Origin: Daphnia carinata
Lineage: Eukaryota > Arthropoda > Branchiopoda > Diplostraca > Daphniidae
Assembly: GCF_022539665.2 (NCBI RefSeq)
Contig: NC_081336.1
Coordinates: 930,001-994,000 of the forward strand
Length of the DNA stretch: 64,000 bases
Direction of reading: 5' to 3'
Shown one piece after another: positions 13,098 to 24,133 of the stretch (its first letter is position 1; every line of letters starts with the position of its first letter). The position numbers and the translations under genes are program-made. The notes under the pieces are model-generated. The model searched no databases. It was given only the letters and a program-made list of their open reading frames with translations, and was not told the origin of the DNA.

Positions 13098-14031
13098 CGA
13101 ACTTTATTTCCTTTCCCAAGTCAAAATTACTGATTTTACGTCATCGTAGTTAAATGCTAAATCCACATCACGTATTATTGGGGAAATATCTAGGTTTTGC
13201 AAAGAAATAAAAGTAATAATAAAAGTCGGGCATATTTTAAAACCTGACCAAACTGTATTTCCACTAGATGGCGCTGCAGATTCATCAGCCTCTAGCGTCT
13301 GAAATCGAACTACTGTAATTTTTTGTTGTCATGTGATTCTCATTGTTTACTTTGTTTTTACGTTGACAACGTGTATTTGAGTTTCCATCGTCTGAACGGT
13401 ATCGTTATTTCTGTTTTTTTTTTGTTGCTTTTACCTCCACCCTTATTATCGATGTGCAAATATTGCACTGCTTCGTTACCTAAACGAAATGTCAGCCGTT
13501 GCACTTGGGCTTAGAATGAGGTAATATTAATATACTTTTGGAGAACCAGGTTTCATGTTGTATCATTCTGGGTAAAGCCAGTGTTATCAGCAGAACTGTG
13601 CATGATATTTGGTGAAAATTGATGGTTTTTGTATTAACAACCTAAAGCCAATTTTCAGGATTATTAAGATAATTAATTACTACTTTTTTACATTTGAAAC
13701 ATGTTAATCTTATTCTGCTTTATTAGTAAACATATCCAGTAATGTAGTTGTAAGTAACAGATGAGTTCTGTTGTGTACTCTGCACATAACATGGTTTGTT
13801 GCATGATTTTATTACTTTACGAATCAATTGTAAATTATTTAGGAATTTAAATGCAGATGTTCATGCCTGGGTGTTAATGCAAAAACTTTTTTCTTTTTTT
13901 CCGACACGTAGCCATCTACCGCTCAGACTCATTATTACTGGCGTAGGCCATTTCAGTCCATTGGATGCCATTCGCAGTTAGTTCAGTAGCGTGGATGGAG
14001 AATAACGCGTGGCTGGAGGAACAATTGAAAA

Positions 14032-14497
14032 ATGGATAAGATAATACAACAAAAGGATGGTAAGTATAAACATTATTATATTGGTTTTCAATTATTAATT
14101 ATTGTTTATTAGATCAAATTATGGACCTGCAGGCTCAATTATTGCAACAGCACAAAATATTAGATAACAGCAAAGCTAAGGATGGTAAGGCCTAATACAT
14201 AATGATTCTATTTATTTGCTTTTATTCATTTGTGTTTTGTAGCTCAAAGTTTGAGTCTACAAGCTCAGCTAGGGGAAAAGAACAAATTGGAATGGAACAG
14301 TTTCCAAACAGTGAAGGAGGTTTTTCCAAACTCAAACCTAACTGAACGTGAGGATGAATTGGCATTAGGCGAACACAGTCAGGTACCTAAACTTTTCAAA
14401 TAAGAATTCAAAATAAGTATAGAATTTTAACAAACAATTATTTATTGTTTAGTTATTCAGTCTACCACCTGACTGTGTTAAATTTAAATTCTGTTAG
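14032..14497 (+). CDS. Small coiled-coil protein in left repeat arm (tentative)
   Basis: Exons 14032-14059, 14113-14184, 14243-14382 and 14453-14497 join in phase with GT/AG borders to give about 94 aa. The predicted protein is rich in Gln, Lys, Leu and Asp. It has two related blocks, DLQAQL and SLQAQL, at the start of consecutive exons, suggesting an amphipathic coiled coil. The last exon is uncertain, because a longer open stretch in another frame (to about 14630) also starts there and continues toward 14697. I do not recognise the family. An identical copy lies on the minus strand of the right arm. Confidence 0.4.
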
Positions 14498-15558
14498 TGC
14501 TGCACAAAAAGAATTGTTAGTAATAAGCCCATGCAGTGAAGGAAGTGAACAATTGTGGGACCGTATTTGGGCCGAAAATGGGTGTAGTACAGAAACCAAG
14601 ATATGGCACAAGTTCAACATGAAACATGGATTAGGTACTTTTCGGTTTTATGTCTATTGAAAAAGTATTTTTAATGCTATTATTTTGCATTCACAGAATT
14701 TAATGGGGGATCAAATCAAGTCTGGAAGTGTTATAGGATGGAAGAGTCAGCCTACAGATGAAAAAACACAGAGTGCATTACCATTAAGGTATGAGGTAAA
14801 GTAATAGAGTATGCACATTGTCTAATGAGAAGTACCATCTTGTGTTAATAAATCCAGTACAACAGCAATCCTTTATAGTTCTGTCACAGCTAGAAACCTC
14901 AAATAATTCTGCTTCTCTGTCTCAAGAACAACTTGTCCTTTACGTTCAGAGTGTTGGGGAAACTGGGTACTTAAATGGCCCTAAAGATGTTTTAATTTTG
15001 CTGCCATTGCAGAGATGAACATCATACATGGACTCTTTAGGTATGAAAGGATTTTTCTTCAAATAATTTTGAATTTATGACGAAGAATTTCTCCTCCTTT
15101 TTGCCAACCAGGTCTAATCTACCAAAAAAAATTTTATCCAATAGGAAAGGATTTTCATGTACTGGGAACACAACTATCAACAATGCAACATTGTACAGGT
15201 GCTAGTTTATCATTCAAGAGCCTTATACAATGATGTTAATCTGCAATTTGTATGTCCTTCCCCAAGCTTCCACCAGAAGTTGAATCTATGAGTCATGTAA
15301 GTTATATGATCAACAGTTGATATGTTTAACGGTGTTGTTTTTCTTTTCTCAATATAGGTTAATAGTAACATTGGATCTGAAAAAATTCTTGGTTGGGGCA
15401 AGACACTGAATAAATTGTATTGATTGGATGGATGACATGACATTTCTATACTTAATTCGGATTCCCCAGACGGTATTTGATATTTTAAAAAATTGAAGTG
15501 CATATCTGGGCTCCCTTCTTTTCTGAAGCCCCGTTTCCCCTTGACTCGTAATAAGCCC

Positions 15559-15871
15559 GTAGGGGGTCATGCCCCTACTGTACGGTATATATAAAAACAA
15601 CATATACCGAGGTTTGGAGGGCTCTGGCCGGAAAGGGGACGTGGGGTGCCGCTTCGTCCGATGATGTGTTCACGGAGGGTGACGTGGCTGCCCACAAATC
15701 CGAACTAAAGGTTAATCGCTCCTGTAAAAATGTTCCAAATCTTCAGCTCTTCTTCCGGCTTCTCTTAGCCAATCACCGGGTAATCTCCCCGGTGGGTCAA
15801 CAAGGCAGTGTCTCCCCCTGCCTGGGTTGACGGCAACTTTTGAAAGGGCTATTGTGCCTTTTTAAAGTTGC
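15559..15871. ncRNA. Five-hairpin structured element, left copy (candidate RNA)
   Basis: Five strong hairpins in 313 nt: 15559-15578 (GTAGGGG/CCCCTAC), 15583-15609 (CGGTATAT/ATATACCG), 15774-15794 (CACCGGG/CCCGGTG), 15796-15831 (nested GTCAAC/GTTGAC and AGGCAG/CTGCCT) and 15833-15871 (GCAACTTT/AAAGTTGC). The stretch is far more GC-rich than its surroundings. I compared it from memory with U1, U2, U4, U5, U6, 7SK, SRP, RNase P and MRP RNAs and saw no match. It could be a structured RNA or a structural DNA end of a mobile element. Strand unknown. Confidence 0.4.
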
Positions 15872-16086
15872 AAAAATAATTGAAATGTGCAGAGATTTGT
15901 CAATAAATTTTTTTTTATAAAATTTTTTTGCAAATTTTGTTTCTTTCACTGTCTGTTTTCACACATTACATTTATCAACTTTTTTTTTATTTAGCTTTCT
16001 TAATTCTCCTTTATTGTTTATGCCACGTTTAATGGTAAGCATTGTTTCCTGTAAGCATAGTATATCTGTAAGCATTCAATTATTAT

Positions 16087-16143
16087 CCAGGGATCGAACC
16101 CTAGATGTTCGGCATTCCGCGCCGATGCTTTACCAATGAGCCA
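16087..16143 (-). repeat. tRNA-like sequence 1
   Basis: On the minus strand it shows a D-arm/A-box (TGGCTCATTGGTA), a perfect 5-bp anticodon stem (TCGGC/GCCGA) and a B-box GGTTCGATCCC. The 7-nt loop would present GGA, but position 33 is C rather than T. The acceptor stem does not pair, so this is tRNA-derived rather than a functional tRNA. Confidence 0.6.
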
Positions 16144-16267
16144 TGAATCATATGATGTCAAGTTGGCTTTTTTCTAGTCACTTGCGGACTTGCATTTACA
16201 CTTTGAATAAAACTGAAATGCAATACTGCAATATTATTTTCTCCATTTAGATGTAGATTTTTATACA

Positions 16268-16332
16268 TCTGGTAAGGTTTGAACCCAGGGTAACAGTTAT
16301 CGCAGATGAATGCTCTACCAAAGAGCTATGAA
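16268..16332 (-). repeat. tRNA-like sequence 2
   Basis: The minus strand carries a perfect D-stem (GCTC/GAGC around TTTGGTA) and a T-loop-like GGGTTCAAACC. The anticodon and acceptor stems are decayed. Confidence 0.5.
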
Positions 16333-16431
16333 CATTGTAAAAGTAATACAAAGATAAACATATAGTTGTGAAAGACTGCATAAACATCCTAGACGATAAC
16401 ATATGATATGCGATAATAAAAAGTTAATATA

Positions 16432-16500
16432 TATCTCGTGGCTCAATGTTAGAGCATCGGCGTTGCACGCTGAATGTCTGGGGATCGATTCCCATGCCAG
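16432..16500 (+). repeat. tRNA-like sequence 3
   Basis: Perfect D-stem (GCTC/GAGC), an anticodon arm TCGGC-GTTGCAC-GCTGA that would display TGC (alanine), and a T-arm-like GGATCGATTCCC. The acceptor stem is not complementary. It resembles sequence 1 in the GAGCATCGGCG segment, so the copies may share an origin. Confidence 0.55.
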
Positions 16501-16785
16501 TAAAACAATATACAAATACAAAATTACTTCAGAAAATATCAAGGTATTACATGTTGTTCCTTGTCTAAGTTCATGAATTCAAAAAGTGTAATAAATAATA
16601 ATTGAATACTTACAGATAAACGATACAACTGTGGCAAAAACAATAAAATTGAATTGCGCAAGCTGAATAAAAAAAAAGTTGATAAATGTAATGTGTGAAA
16701 ACAGACAGTGAAAGAAACAAAATTTGCAAAAAAATTTTATAAAAAAAAATTTATTGACAAATCTATGCACATTTCAATTATTTTT

Positions 16786-17098
16786 GCAACTTTAAAAAGG
16801 CACAATATCCCTTTCAAAAGTTGCCGTCAACCCAGGCAGGGGGAGACACTGCCTTGTTGACCCACCGGGGAGATTACCCGGTGATTGGCTAAGAGAAGCC
16901 GGAAGAAGAGCTGAAGATTTGGAACATTTTTACAGGAGCGATTAACCTTTAGTTCGGATTTGTGGGCAGCCACGTCACCCTCCGTGAACACATCATCGGA
17001 CGAAGCGGCACCCCACGTCCCCTTTCCGGCCAGAGCCCTCCAAACCTCGGTATATGTTGTTTTTATATATACCGTACAGTAGGGGCATGACCCCCTAC
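16786..17098. ncRNA. Five-hairpin structured element, right copy (candidate RNA)
   Basis: Mirror of 15559-15871. The one base difference I found inside the array lies in the loop of the GCAACTTT hairpin, so all five stems are intact in both copies. Confidence 0.4.
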
Positions 17099-18159
17099 GG
17101 GCTTATTACGAGTCAAGGGGAAACGGGGCTTCAGAAAAGAAGGGAGCCCAGATATGCACTTCAATTTTTTAAAATATCAAATACCGTCTGGGGAATCCGA
17201 ATTAAGTATAGAAATGTCATGTCATCCATCCAATCAATACAATTTATTCAGTGTCTTGCCCCAACCAAGAATTTTTTCAGATCCAATGTTACTATTAACC
17301 TATATTGAGAAAAGAAAAACAACACCGTTAAACATATCAACTGTTGATCATATAACTTACATGACTCATAGATTCAACTTCTGGTGGAAGCTTGGGGAAG
17401 GACATACAAATTGCAGATTAACATCATTGTATAAGGCTCTTGAATGATAAACTAGCACCTGTACAATGTTGCATTGTTGATAGTTGTGTTCCCAGTACAT
17501 GAAAATCCTTTCCTATTGGATAAAATTTTTTTTGGTAGATTAGACCTGGTTGGCAAAAAGGAGGAGAAATTCTTCGTCATAAATTCAAAATTATTTGAAG
17601 AAAAATCCTTTCATACCTAAAGAGTCCATGTATGATGTTCATCTCTGCAATGGCAGCAAAATTAAAACATCTTTAGGGCCATTTAAGTACCCAGTTTCCC
17701 CAACACTCTGAACGTAAAGGACAAGTTGTTCTTGAGACAGAGAAGCAGAATTATTTGAGGTTTCTAGCTGTGACAGAACTATAAAGGATTGCTGTTGTAC
17801 TGGATTTATTAACACAAGATGGTACTTCTCATTAGACAATGTGCATACTCTATTACTTTACCTCATACCTTAATGGTAATGCACTCTGTGTTTTTTCATC
17901 TGTAGGCTGACTCTTCCATCCTATAACACTTCCAGACTTGATTTGATCCCCCATTAAATTCTGTGAATGCAAAATAATAGCATTAAAAATACTTTTTCAA
18001 TAGACATAAAACCGAAAAGTACCTAATCCATGTTTCATGTTGAACTTGTGCCATATCTTGGTTTCTGTACTACACCCATTTTCGGCCCAAATACGGTCCC
18101 ACAATTGTTCACTTCCTTCACTGCATGGGCTTATTACTAACGATTCTTTTTGTGCAGCA

Positions 18160-18625
18160 CTAACAGAATTTAAATTTAACACAGTCAGGTGGTAGACTGA
18201 ATAACTAAACAATAAATAATTGTTTGTTAAAATTCTATACTTATTTTGAATTCTTATTTGAAAAGTTTAGGTACCTGACTGTGTTCGCCTAATGCCAATT
18301 CATCCTCACGTTCAGTTAGGTTTGAGTTTGGAAAAACCTCCTTCACTGTTTGGAAACTGTTCCATTCCAATTTGTTCTTTTCCCCTAGCTGAGCTTGTAG
18401 ACTCAAACTTTGAGCTACAAAACACAAATGAATAAAAGCAAATAAATAGAATCATTATGTATTAGGCCTTACCATCCTTAGCTTTGCTGTTATCTAATAT
18501 TTTGTGCTGTTGCAATAATTGAGCCTGCAGGTCCATAATTTGATCTAATAAACAATAATTAATAATTGAAAACCAATATAATAATGTTTATACTTACCAT
18601 CCTTTTGTTGTATTATCTTATCCAT
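18160..18625 (-). CDS. Small coiled-coil protein in right repeat arm (tentative)
   Basis: Mirror copy of 14032-14497 with the same splice sites; exons 18625-18598, 18544-18473, 18414-18275 and 18204-18160. I saw no change in these exons relative to the left copy. The only nearby substitution falls outside this frame's last codon. Same reservations about the last exon apply. Confidence 0.4.
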
Positions 18626-19348
18626 TTTTCAATTGTTCCTCCAGCCACGCGTTATTCTCCATCCACGCTACTGAACTAACTGCGAATGGCATCCAATGGA
18701 CTGAAATGGCCTACGCCAGTAATAATGAGTCTGAGCGGTAGATGGCTACGTGTCGGAAAAAAAGAAAAAAGTTTTTGCATTAACACCCAGGCATGAACAT
18801 CTGCATTTAAATTCCTAAATAATTTACAATTGATTCGTAAAGTAATAAAATCATGCAACAAACCATGTTATGTGCAGAGTACACAACAGAACTCATCTGT
18901 TACTTACAACTACATTACTGGATATGTTTACTAATAAAGCAGAATAAGATTAACATGTTTCAAATGTAAAAAAGTAGTAATTAATTATCTTAATAATCCT
19001 GAAAATTGGCTTTAGGTTGTTAATACAAAAACCATCAATTTTCACCAAATATCATGCACAGTTCTGCTGATAACACTGGCTTTACCCAGAATGATACAAC
19101 ATGAAACCTGGTTCTCCAAAAGTATATTAATATTACCTCATTCTAAGCCCAAGTGCAACGGCTGACATTTCGTTTAGGTAACGAAGCAGTGCAATATTTG
19201 CACATCGATAATAAGGGTGGAGGTAAAAGCAACAAAAAAAAAACAAAATAACAGAAATAACGATACCGTTCAGACGATGGAAACTCAAATACACGTTGTC
19301 AACGTAAAAACAAAGTAAACAATGAGAATCACATGACAACAAAAAATT

Positions 19349-19868
19349 TTCTGAAAAAAACTGACACTCATCGGAATTGATTGAATATCACAGGGTATAC
19401 TCAAAATTGAATGCTGATTCCGCGAAAATTGCGGTTTTTTTCATTAAGTTAATCGTTTTTGAAATACACCGAATATTTGACGCAATGCTAGCGCGATTCC
19501 CAACCACTAGATATCATTATGAACGATGGTAGCCATTTTTCACTGATTTATTCGCCACTCCACGGGGGAAAATATTACTGATAGTAATCCTTTTCATTTA
19601 GACAATAATCTAAATTCTTTATCAATAAACTAAGTTTATACTCTGTTCAAAACACGAAAGTAACACGGTTTTCATTAAACAGAAACTTATTGCATTAATG
19701 TATCTTTTTATAATCTCTCCAATACTATCGGGCATCGATGGAACTAGCGATCGTTAATTGCTGTTTTGCTATGTTGCTCTAGCAGCCGATGTAACGAGAG
19801 TTAATCGGCAGTCTAATACTAAGTTACTTGTGCTGGTTGACATTTTACATATCTGTTGACGTTTCATC
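19349..19868. other. Upstream region of the J-protein gene
   Basis: 520 bp of AT-rich sequence between the right repeat arm and the J-protein ATG. It presumably holds that gene's promoter; no TATA box or other site stands out. Confidence 0.4.
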
Positions 19869-21424
19869 ATGGATGGAAACAAAGAAGAAAGTCTTAGGTG
19901 CATAGATTTAGCGACTAATTATCTGAAATTCGGTGATAGAGCAAAAGCTAAAAGGTTTTTATTAAAAGCGGAAAAACTTTACCCAACACAAAAAGCTAAA
20001 GGTAGTGCAACCTAATATCCCAATCAAGCTTGCCCTACTTTTTCTCCGTTACGTTTTGTGGCATATGTACATAGTATAATGTACTTATATTTATGCACAG
20101 AGCTCTTAGATTTTCTGAACTTTGGTCCTGAAGAGGATGCAAAAGAAAACGGGAATGCTACAAGTGAAGAGAAACCTGATGACAAACCACACTTGCATCA
20201 GCGCAAAACTCAGCAACCAGAACCTGCTTCAACTGAGTACACACAAGAACAGATGGATGCAGTGAAGAAAATTAAACAATGTAGGGACTATTACGAAATC
20301 CTTGGTGTTACTAAAGAAGCTACAGACACAGACTTAAAGAAAGCTTATCGGAAACTTGCTCTACAATTCCATCCTGACAAAAACAAAGTATTTTTTTTTT
20401 AAGAATGTTGCTCTGTGCATTGCTTTTTATCATGAATTTTTTTACTTTTACTCTGATACTAGTGTCCAGGTGCAAGTGAAGCATTTAAAGGTAAAACATT
20501 TCATTTATAATATTGATTAAACAAACATATACTAACTGTTCATGTTTCAAGCAATTGGAAATGCATTTGCTGTCTTGAATGATACTGAAAAGAGGAAGCA
20601 GTATGATCTCTATGGTCCACTGGAAGACCAACAATCAAGCATGAGGAGACATTCCCATCGTAATCGACATGACTATTCTAGAGGATTTGAAGGTATAACT
20701 GTAAAGAATGTCTGCTATTCAACGGAAAACTCATCAATCGATATTTTATTTCACTGCACGCTGATCAGCCGAAGTCAGTGCAGAGGAACTTTTCAATATG
20801 TTTTTTGGTGGCTCATTCGGTGGGCCGAACGTCTATGTCAGACGAGGACGCCAATGGGAAAGGCAACGTACTGAAAATGCGAATCAGGTAATTATCCAAC
20901 AGCTACACTTCCCTTCACAAAATCTCACTTTTCACTATATTTTTTACTGAAGCAGGGATCTGTTGGAACTGGATTGTTGTTGCAACTCATGCCCATTTTA
21001 ATCCTAGTCTTCTTATCAGTAATGAGCAACTTTCTCGTCTCCGATCCAATTTACGCTTTCCAAAAATCAGGGTTAGTGCTTTAGAAATCGTTCAATTCCT
21101 GTAAAAGAAAAGCTTTCTGTAACTCGGATCGATTTACTTAGAAAATACTCGCTTGAAAAGCACACCACAGCTCTGAGGGTGCCATACTACGTCAAGGAGA
21201 ATTTCAACGAATACTATGATGGAAATTTACGCAGATTAGAAGCCAATATTGAGGAAGAATATGTGGGAATGCTCCGTCATAACTGTTACCGTGAAAGAAG
21301 TCAAAGAGAGAGTCTTCTTTGGCGTGCCCGCCAATATGGTGACAAGACAATGATGGATCGAGCCAATTCTTTCAAAATGCAATCGTGCGATGCTCTGGAT
21401 AAGCTTTACAACCGATCCACTTAA
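19869..21424 (+). CDS. Dnajb12: DNAJB12/DNAJB14-type membrane J-protein
   Basis: Seven exons: 19869-20001, 20101-20387, 20463-20490, 20552-20692, 20769-20887, 20956-21072 and 21142-21424. The order is an N-terminal helical segment ([17 protein letters not shown]), an acidic linker, a J-domain with DYYEILGV and the HPDKN motif that stimulates Hsp70, then MFFGGSFGG. One membrane segment in exon 6 ([23 protein letters not shown]) and the C-terminal DUF1977 region (VPYYVKENF) follow. The family sits in the ER membrane and recruits Hsc70 for membrane-protein quality control. Oddity: joining exon 6 to exon 7 at canonical sites is off by one base. One G fewer in GGG at 21071-21073 would restore phase and a good donor. 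A weaker acceptor after AAAAG near 21113 would also stay in frame. Confidence 0.88.
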
Positions 21425-21675
21425 TATCACGCAATGGTTGGATCGTATTTAGGTGTTGTGTTTTGTTTTAATACGTAGCCCTCTTGACATTCTTGTAAAG
21501 ATTGAACCTCAATCTCCCTTTTCCTTATTCTGATCCTATGTTGAATGTTTACGGAATTATTAATAAGAACACAAGAAATACATTTATTTGGTAAACGCAT
21601 TTCTTAGTGTTTTTATTAATTTATTCTCTAGAACGAACCTCAACGTTCATTCCAAGTTTTCTTTTTAAACGGTTT

Positions 21676-23545
21676 TCATGAAACATTTTCAACCTCGCAT
21701 TCTACGTCTGCTTCAGGAACAACGATTTCCATTGTTTCTTCTTGACTTTCTTCCAGAAGAAGCCCGTCTGGCTCGGGAGCTTCTTCTAACGTTACTACGT
21801 ACTCCTCTCCGTCAGCTAGCAAAGACTCGATGGCCACTTCTCCCTAAAAAATTTTGAAAATTAGGAAAAGTACTAGAGAAGGGAAGTAAGAATCAAAACC
21901 TCATCGGGGACAATTGTTTGCTGGGTTTCAGCGCGTTCGTGGTCGGTGTGATGAACTCGAATATGGGCCAAGCAGGACTTCCGTAATTTAAACCGCTTTT
22001 CGCAGAGAGAACACTGATACCTGTTGAAAGAAGCATGGACGTCTTCGTGGTTCTATTATTAACGAATACGAGAATAAATTTTAAATGAACGATACGCTTC
22101 CTACTGATGTGTTAAGTAACATATGCCAATGCCCTACCTTGAGCGTCTGTCTGGTTTTAAACAGCTTCCCGCAGATCGAGCAGCTAAATTTGTTTGGTTC
22201 GTTGGCTTCCCGATGACGCATTTCGTGGACTCGACAAGTCTTGAATCCTCTGAAGCGTTTGTGACAGTAAGAGCACTCGTACCGCAGCTCGTTTGAATGA
22301 GAATCCATATGAAACTGAACATGAATGACGTGTCACAAAAATATATAGAACGTTTCAGATTGGCATCTGGTTCTGTACCTGTAATCCTTGTTTAGCTTTA
22401 AAATTTTTCCCACAGACGGTACACTGGAAGCGTCCAGGATGTTCCTCGTGGTTGTAATAGTGGTGAACTACCAAACAAGTATTAATTATTAATTCACATA
22501 ATTCTTCAACATTAGAATACTCACAAACCTTTGAGGGCACTACTGGAGAAAAAGGCTTTGCCACACTTGTCACATTTGTGCGGTTTCTCGACATCTTTAT
22601 GGAGTAGTAGGTGGTGATGAAGATAGCGAGAGCTTTTAAGTGTCGCTCCGCAGATGTGACAAACAGCTTTGGCGTCTGTGTGTGTTCGCCGATGGGAATA
22701 GAGTGACTTTTGATGTTTCAAAGTCTTGCCACAGATATCGCAGACAAATGGTTCGCCCGTCGATTCTTTCCCTTCATCTCCGTCCTCACCAGAATCCCTA
22801 TAAATTTTACTGTGCACGTAATTGCCTTTTGCCAATATCATTTGTCTCATTACCCTCTCTCTGAACTTTGTTTCTTAGCACTCTTTCTTGTTAGCTGACT
22901 CTTGGTGGGGTTCTGGTAAAGGGAAGGATCGATGCTAATTTCATAATCTTCATCTTTGCCATATTCGTCTGATTCCATGGCATCATCAATTGCCCTCTTT
23001 ACAATTTGGGAAGAAGCTAGAAATCAATTAACATATTAACAATGTGGAATACTTGAAAAGCTCTGACTGAACTTACTACTCAGGAAACGTTCATCAGCTT
23101 CAGGATGTTTTTCTTCTTTTATATGTTTACCATGTTTTTTAAAACTGGGTGGTTCTGGTATGCTTTCAATAAGTTGGTCATTTTTCTTTAGGATTTCTTC
23201 AATATGCCTCAATGGATTCTCATGTGTTCTCTCCAACTGTGTTGCTCTCTGCTCATCTTCATTCACAAAAACTGCCTCAGGTAGTTCAGAAACACAAACA
23301 TCTTCTGATATTTCAATTTCAATGGTATTGTCGGCAAGAATATCACTTTCGCCTGAAACCACTAGCGGTAAAAGGAAGATTTTGCATCCCTTGTTCCCAT
23401 CATTCGACAATTCGTTGCTAACTGTTTCCACGCGGATAGTAGGATCACTTTCGTTACATTGATTGATACCCAGCATTTCACGATATTTGCCTTTCGCGGT
23501 CGATCTTCTTGGTCGTAAGGCATAGTTAGGTTCCTGCTTCTCCAT
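21676..23545 (-). CDS. C2H2 zinc finger protein with seven fingers
   Basis: Seven exons on the minus strand, 495 aa: 23545-23077, 23016-22854, 22797-22529, 22467-22379, 22314-22138, 22052-21900 and 21843-21676. The N-terminal third has no recognised domain and is Glu/Lys-rich. About residues 230-430 hold seven C2H2 fingers (CDICGKTL, CHICGATL, CDKCGKAF, CTVCGKNF, CSYCHKRF, CSICGKLF, CSLCEKRF), several split by introns. The tail is strongly acidic (LLLEESQEE). No ZAD or KRAB domain is seen. The likely role is sequence-specific DNA binding in the nucleus; the target is unknown. It is transcribed divergently from the ABHD8-like gene. Confidence 0.9.
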
Positions 23546-24133
23546 GAAGCCACGAACTAAGAAGTATCAAACAATTTTTGTAAACGAGATCACAACAAGT
23601 CTGTCTCGGGTTTGCCTAAACAATGGCGTCACAACTCCAATTCTGGTGGTAAAGATAGGGATCGCCGGATCAGCCCTAAACCAATCGGGGCGGATAAAGA
23701 TTGGCACCGGTTACCTGAGACCCCGTTAAACCACATCGTCCTACCCGAAAAATAATCAATCGACTACGATTCAGATTTGTACGTTTTAAGCAATTTAGTG
23801 CGTTGTGCGCGATTTGAACGATTCAAACCCAGGGCTTAGGGCCAAAAAGGAGAGACCTTAAACCAAAATGGCTAGCCAGGTCTTTAAAAAACCGACCCGA
23901 ATGATGCGGGGCCGGTTATGCACTGTTACCGATCCCTCTTGGCGGGTAAAAAATGGGAATGCTGTTTATCTGATTAGCGCATCCTCGAATGTGAAAGTTT
24001 GGCAGTTGTTTACAAACAGTCGAGCTTTCCTTCGCCTTTCACTGGACATGAATTATTTAAGCTGACCTTTTTAGGTTTTGTTGCGTTTTCCGTGGAATCT
24101 TGAAACCGCCCGGATTTGGCGTCTTTTTGTGAA
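23546..24133. other. Shared bidirectional upstream region
   Basis: Only 588 bp separate the start codons of the zinc finger gene (-) and the ABHD8-like gene (+), so both promoters must lie here. No TATA box is obvious. Several GGTTTA/CCGGTT-type short motifs recur near 23680-23950. Confidence 0.5.

Larger units (their letters stand above)
8030..13316. other. 5.3 kb without a recognisable gene
   Basis: The longest open frames here (134 aa at 9957-10361 on +, 140 aa at 11881-12303 on -) have low-complexity AT-driven composition, no known motif and no splice support, so I do not call them. The region holds a palindromic repeat (11627-11749), a perfect hairpin (12967-13000) and a dispersed repeat piece (13050-13097), and borders the large inverted repeat. 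Confidence 0.5.
13317..15997. repeat. Left arm of a 2.68-kb inverted repeat
   Basis: The arm is reproduced in reverse complement at 16660-19348. For most of its length, paired positions sum to 32657. The differences I found are an 8-bp indel next to the T-tract near 13420, single-base changes near 14513, 15849 and 15891, and small changes at the inner edge. Such identity implies very recent duplication or continuing gene conversion. The arm holds a spliced coiled-coil gene model (14032-14497), further open stretches (14454-14630, 14818-15018 on +; 15349-15603 on -), and a hairpin array (15559-15871). No terminal repeat or target duplication of a known transposon is recognisable at the outer border. 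Confidence 0.95.
15998..16659. other. Spacer between the inverted repeat arms
   Basis: AT-rich 662-bp spacer that is not itself repeated. It contains three tRNA-like sequences (16087-16143 and 16268-16332 on -, 16432-16500 on +) and nothing else I can name. Confidence 0.8.
16660..19348. repeat. Right arm of the 2.68-kb inverted repeat
   Basis: Reverse complement of 13317-15997. It includes an extra 8 bp within the A/T tract near 19238-19250 relative to the left arm. The mirrored hairpin array lies at 16786-17098 and the mirrored coiled-coil gene model at 18160-18625. Flanking DNA outside 19348 is unrelated to that outside 13317. Confidence 0.95.

Noticed and set aside
15349-15603. 84-codon minus frame in the left arm (and mirror at 17054-17308)
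   Set aside because: Overlaps the base of the hairpin array, has no known motif and no second exon; could be coding but I cannot support it.
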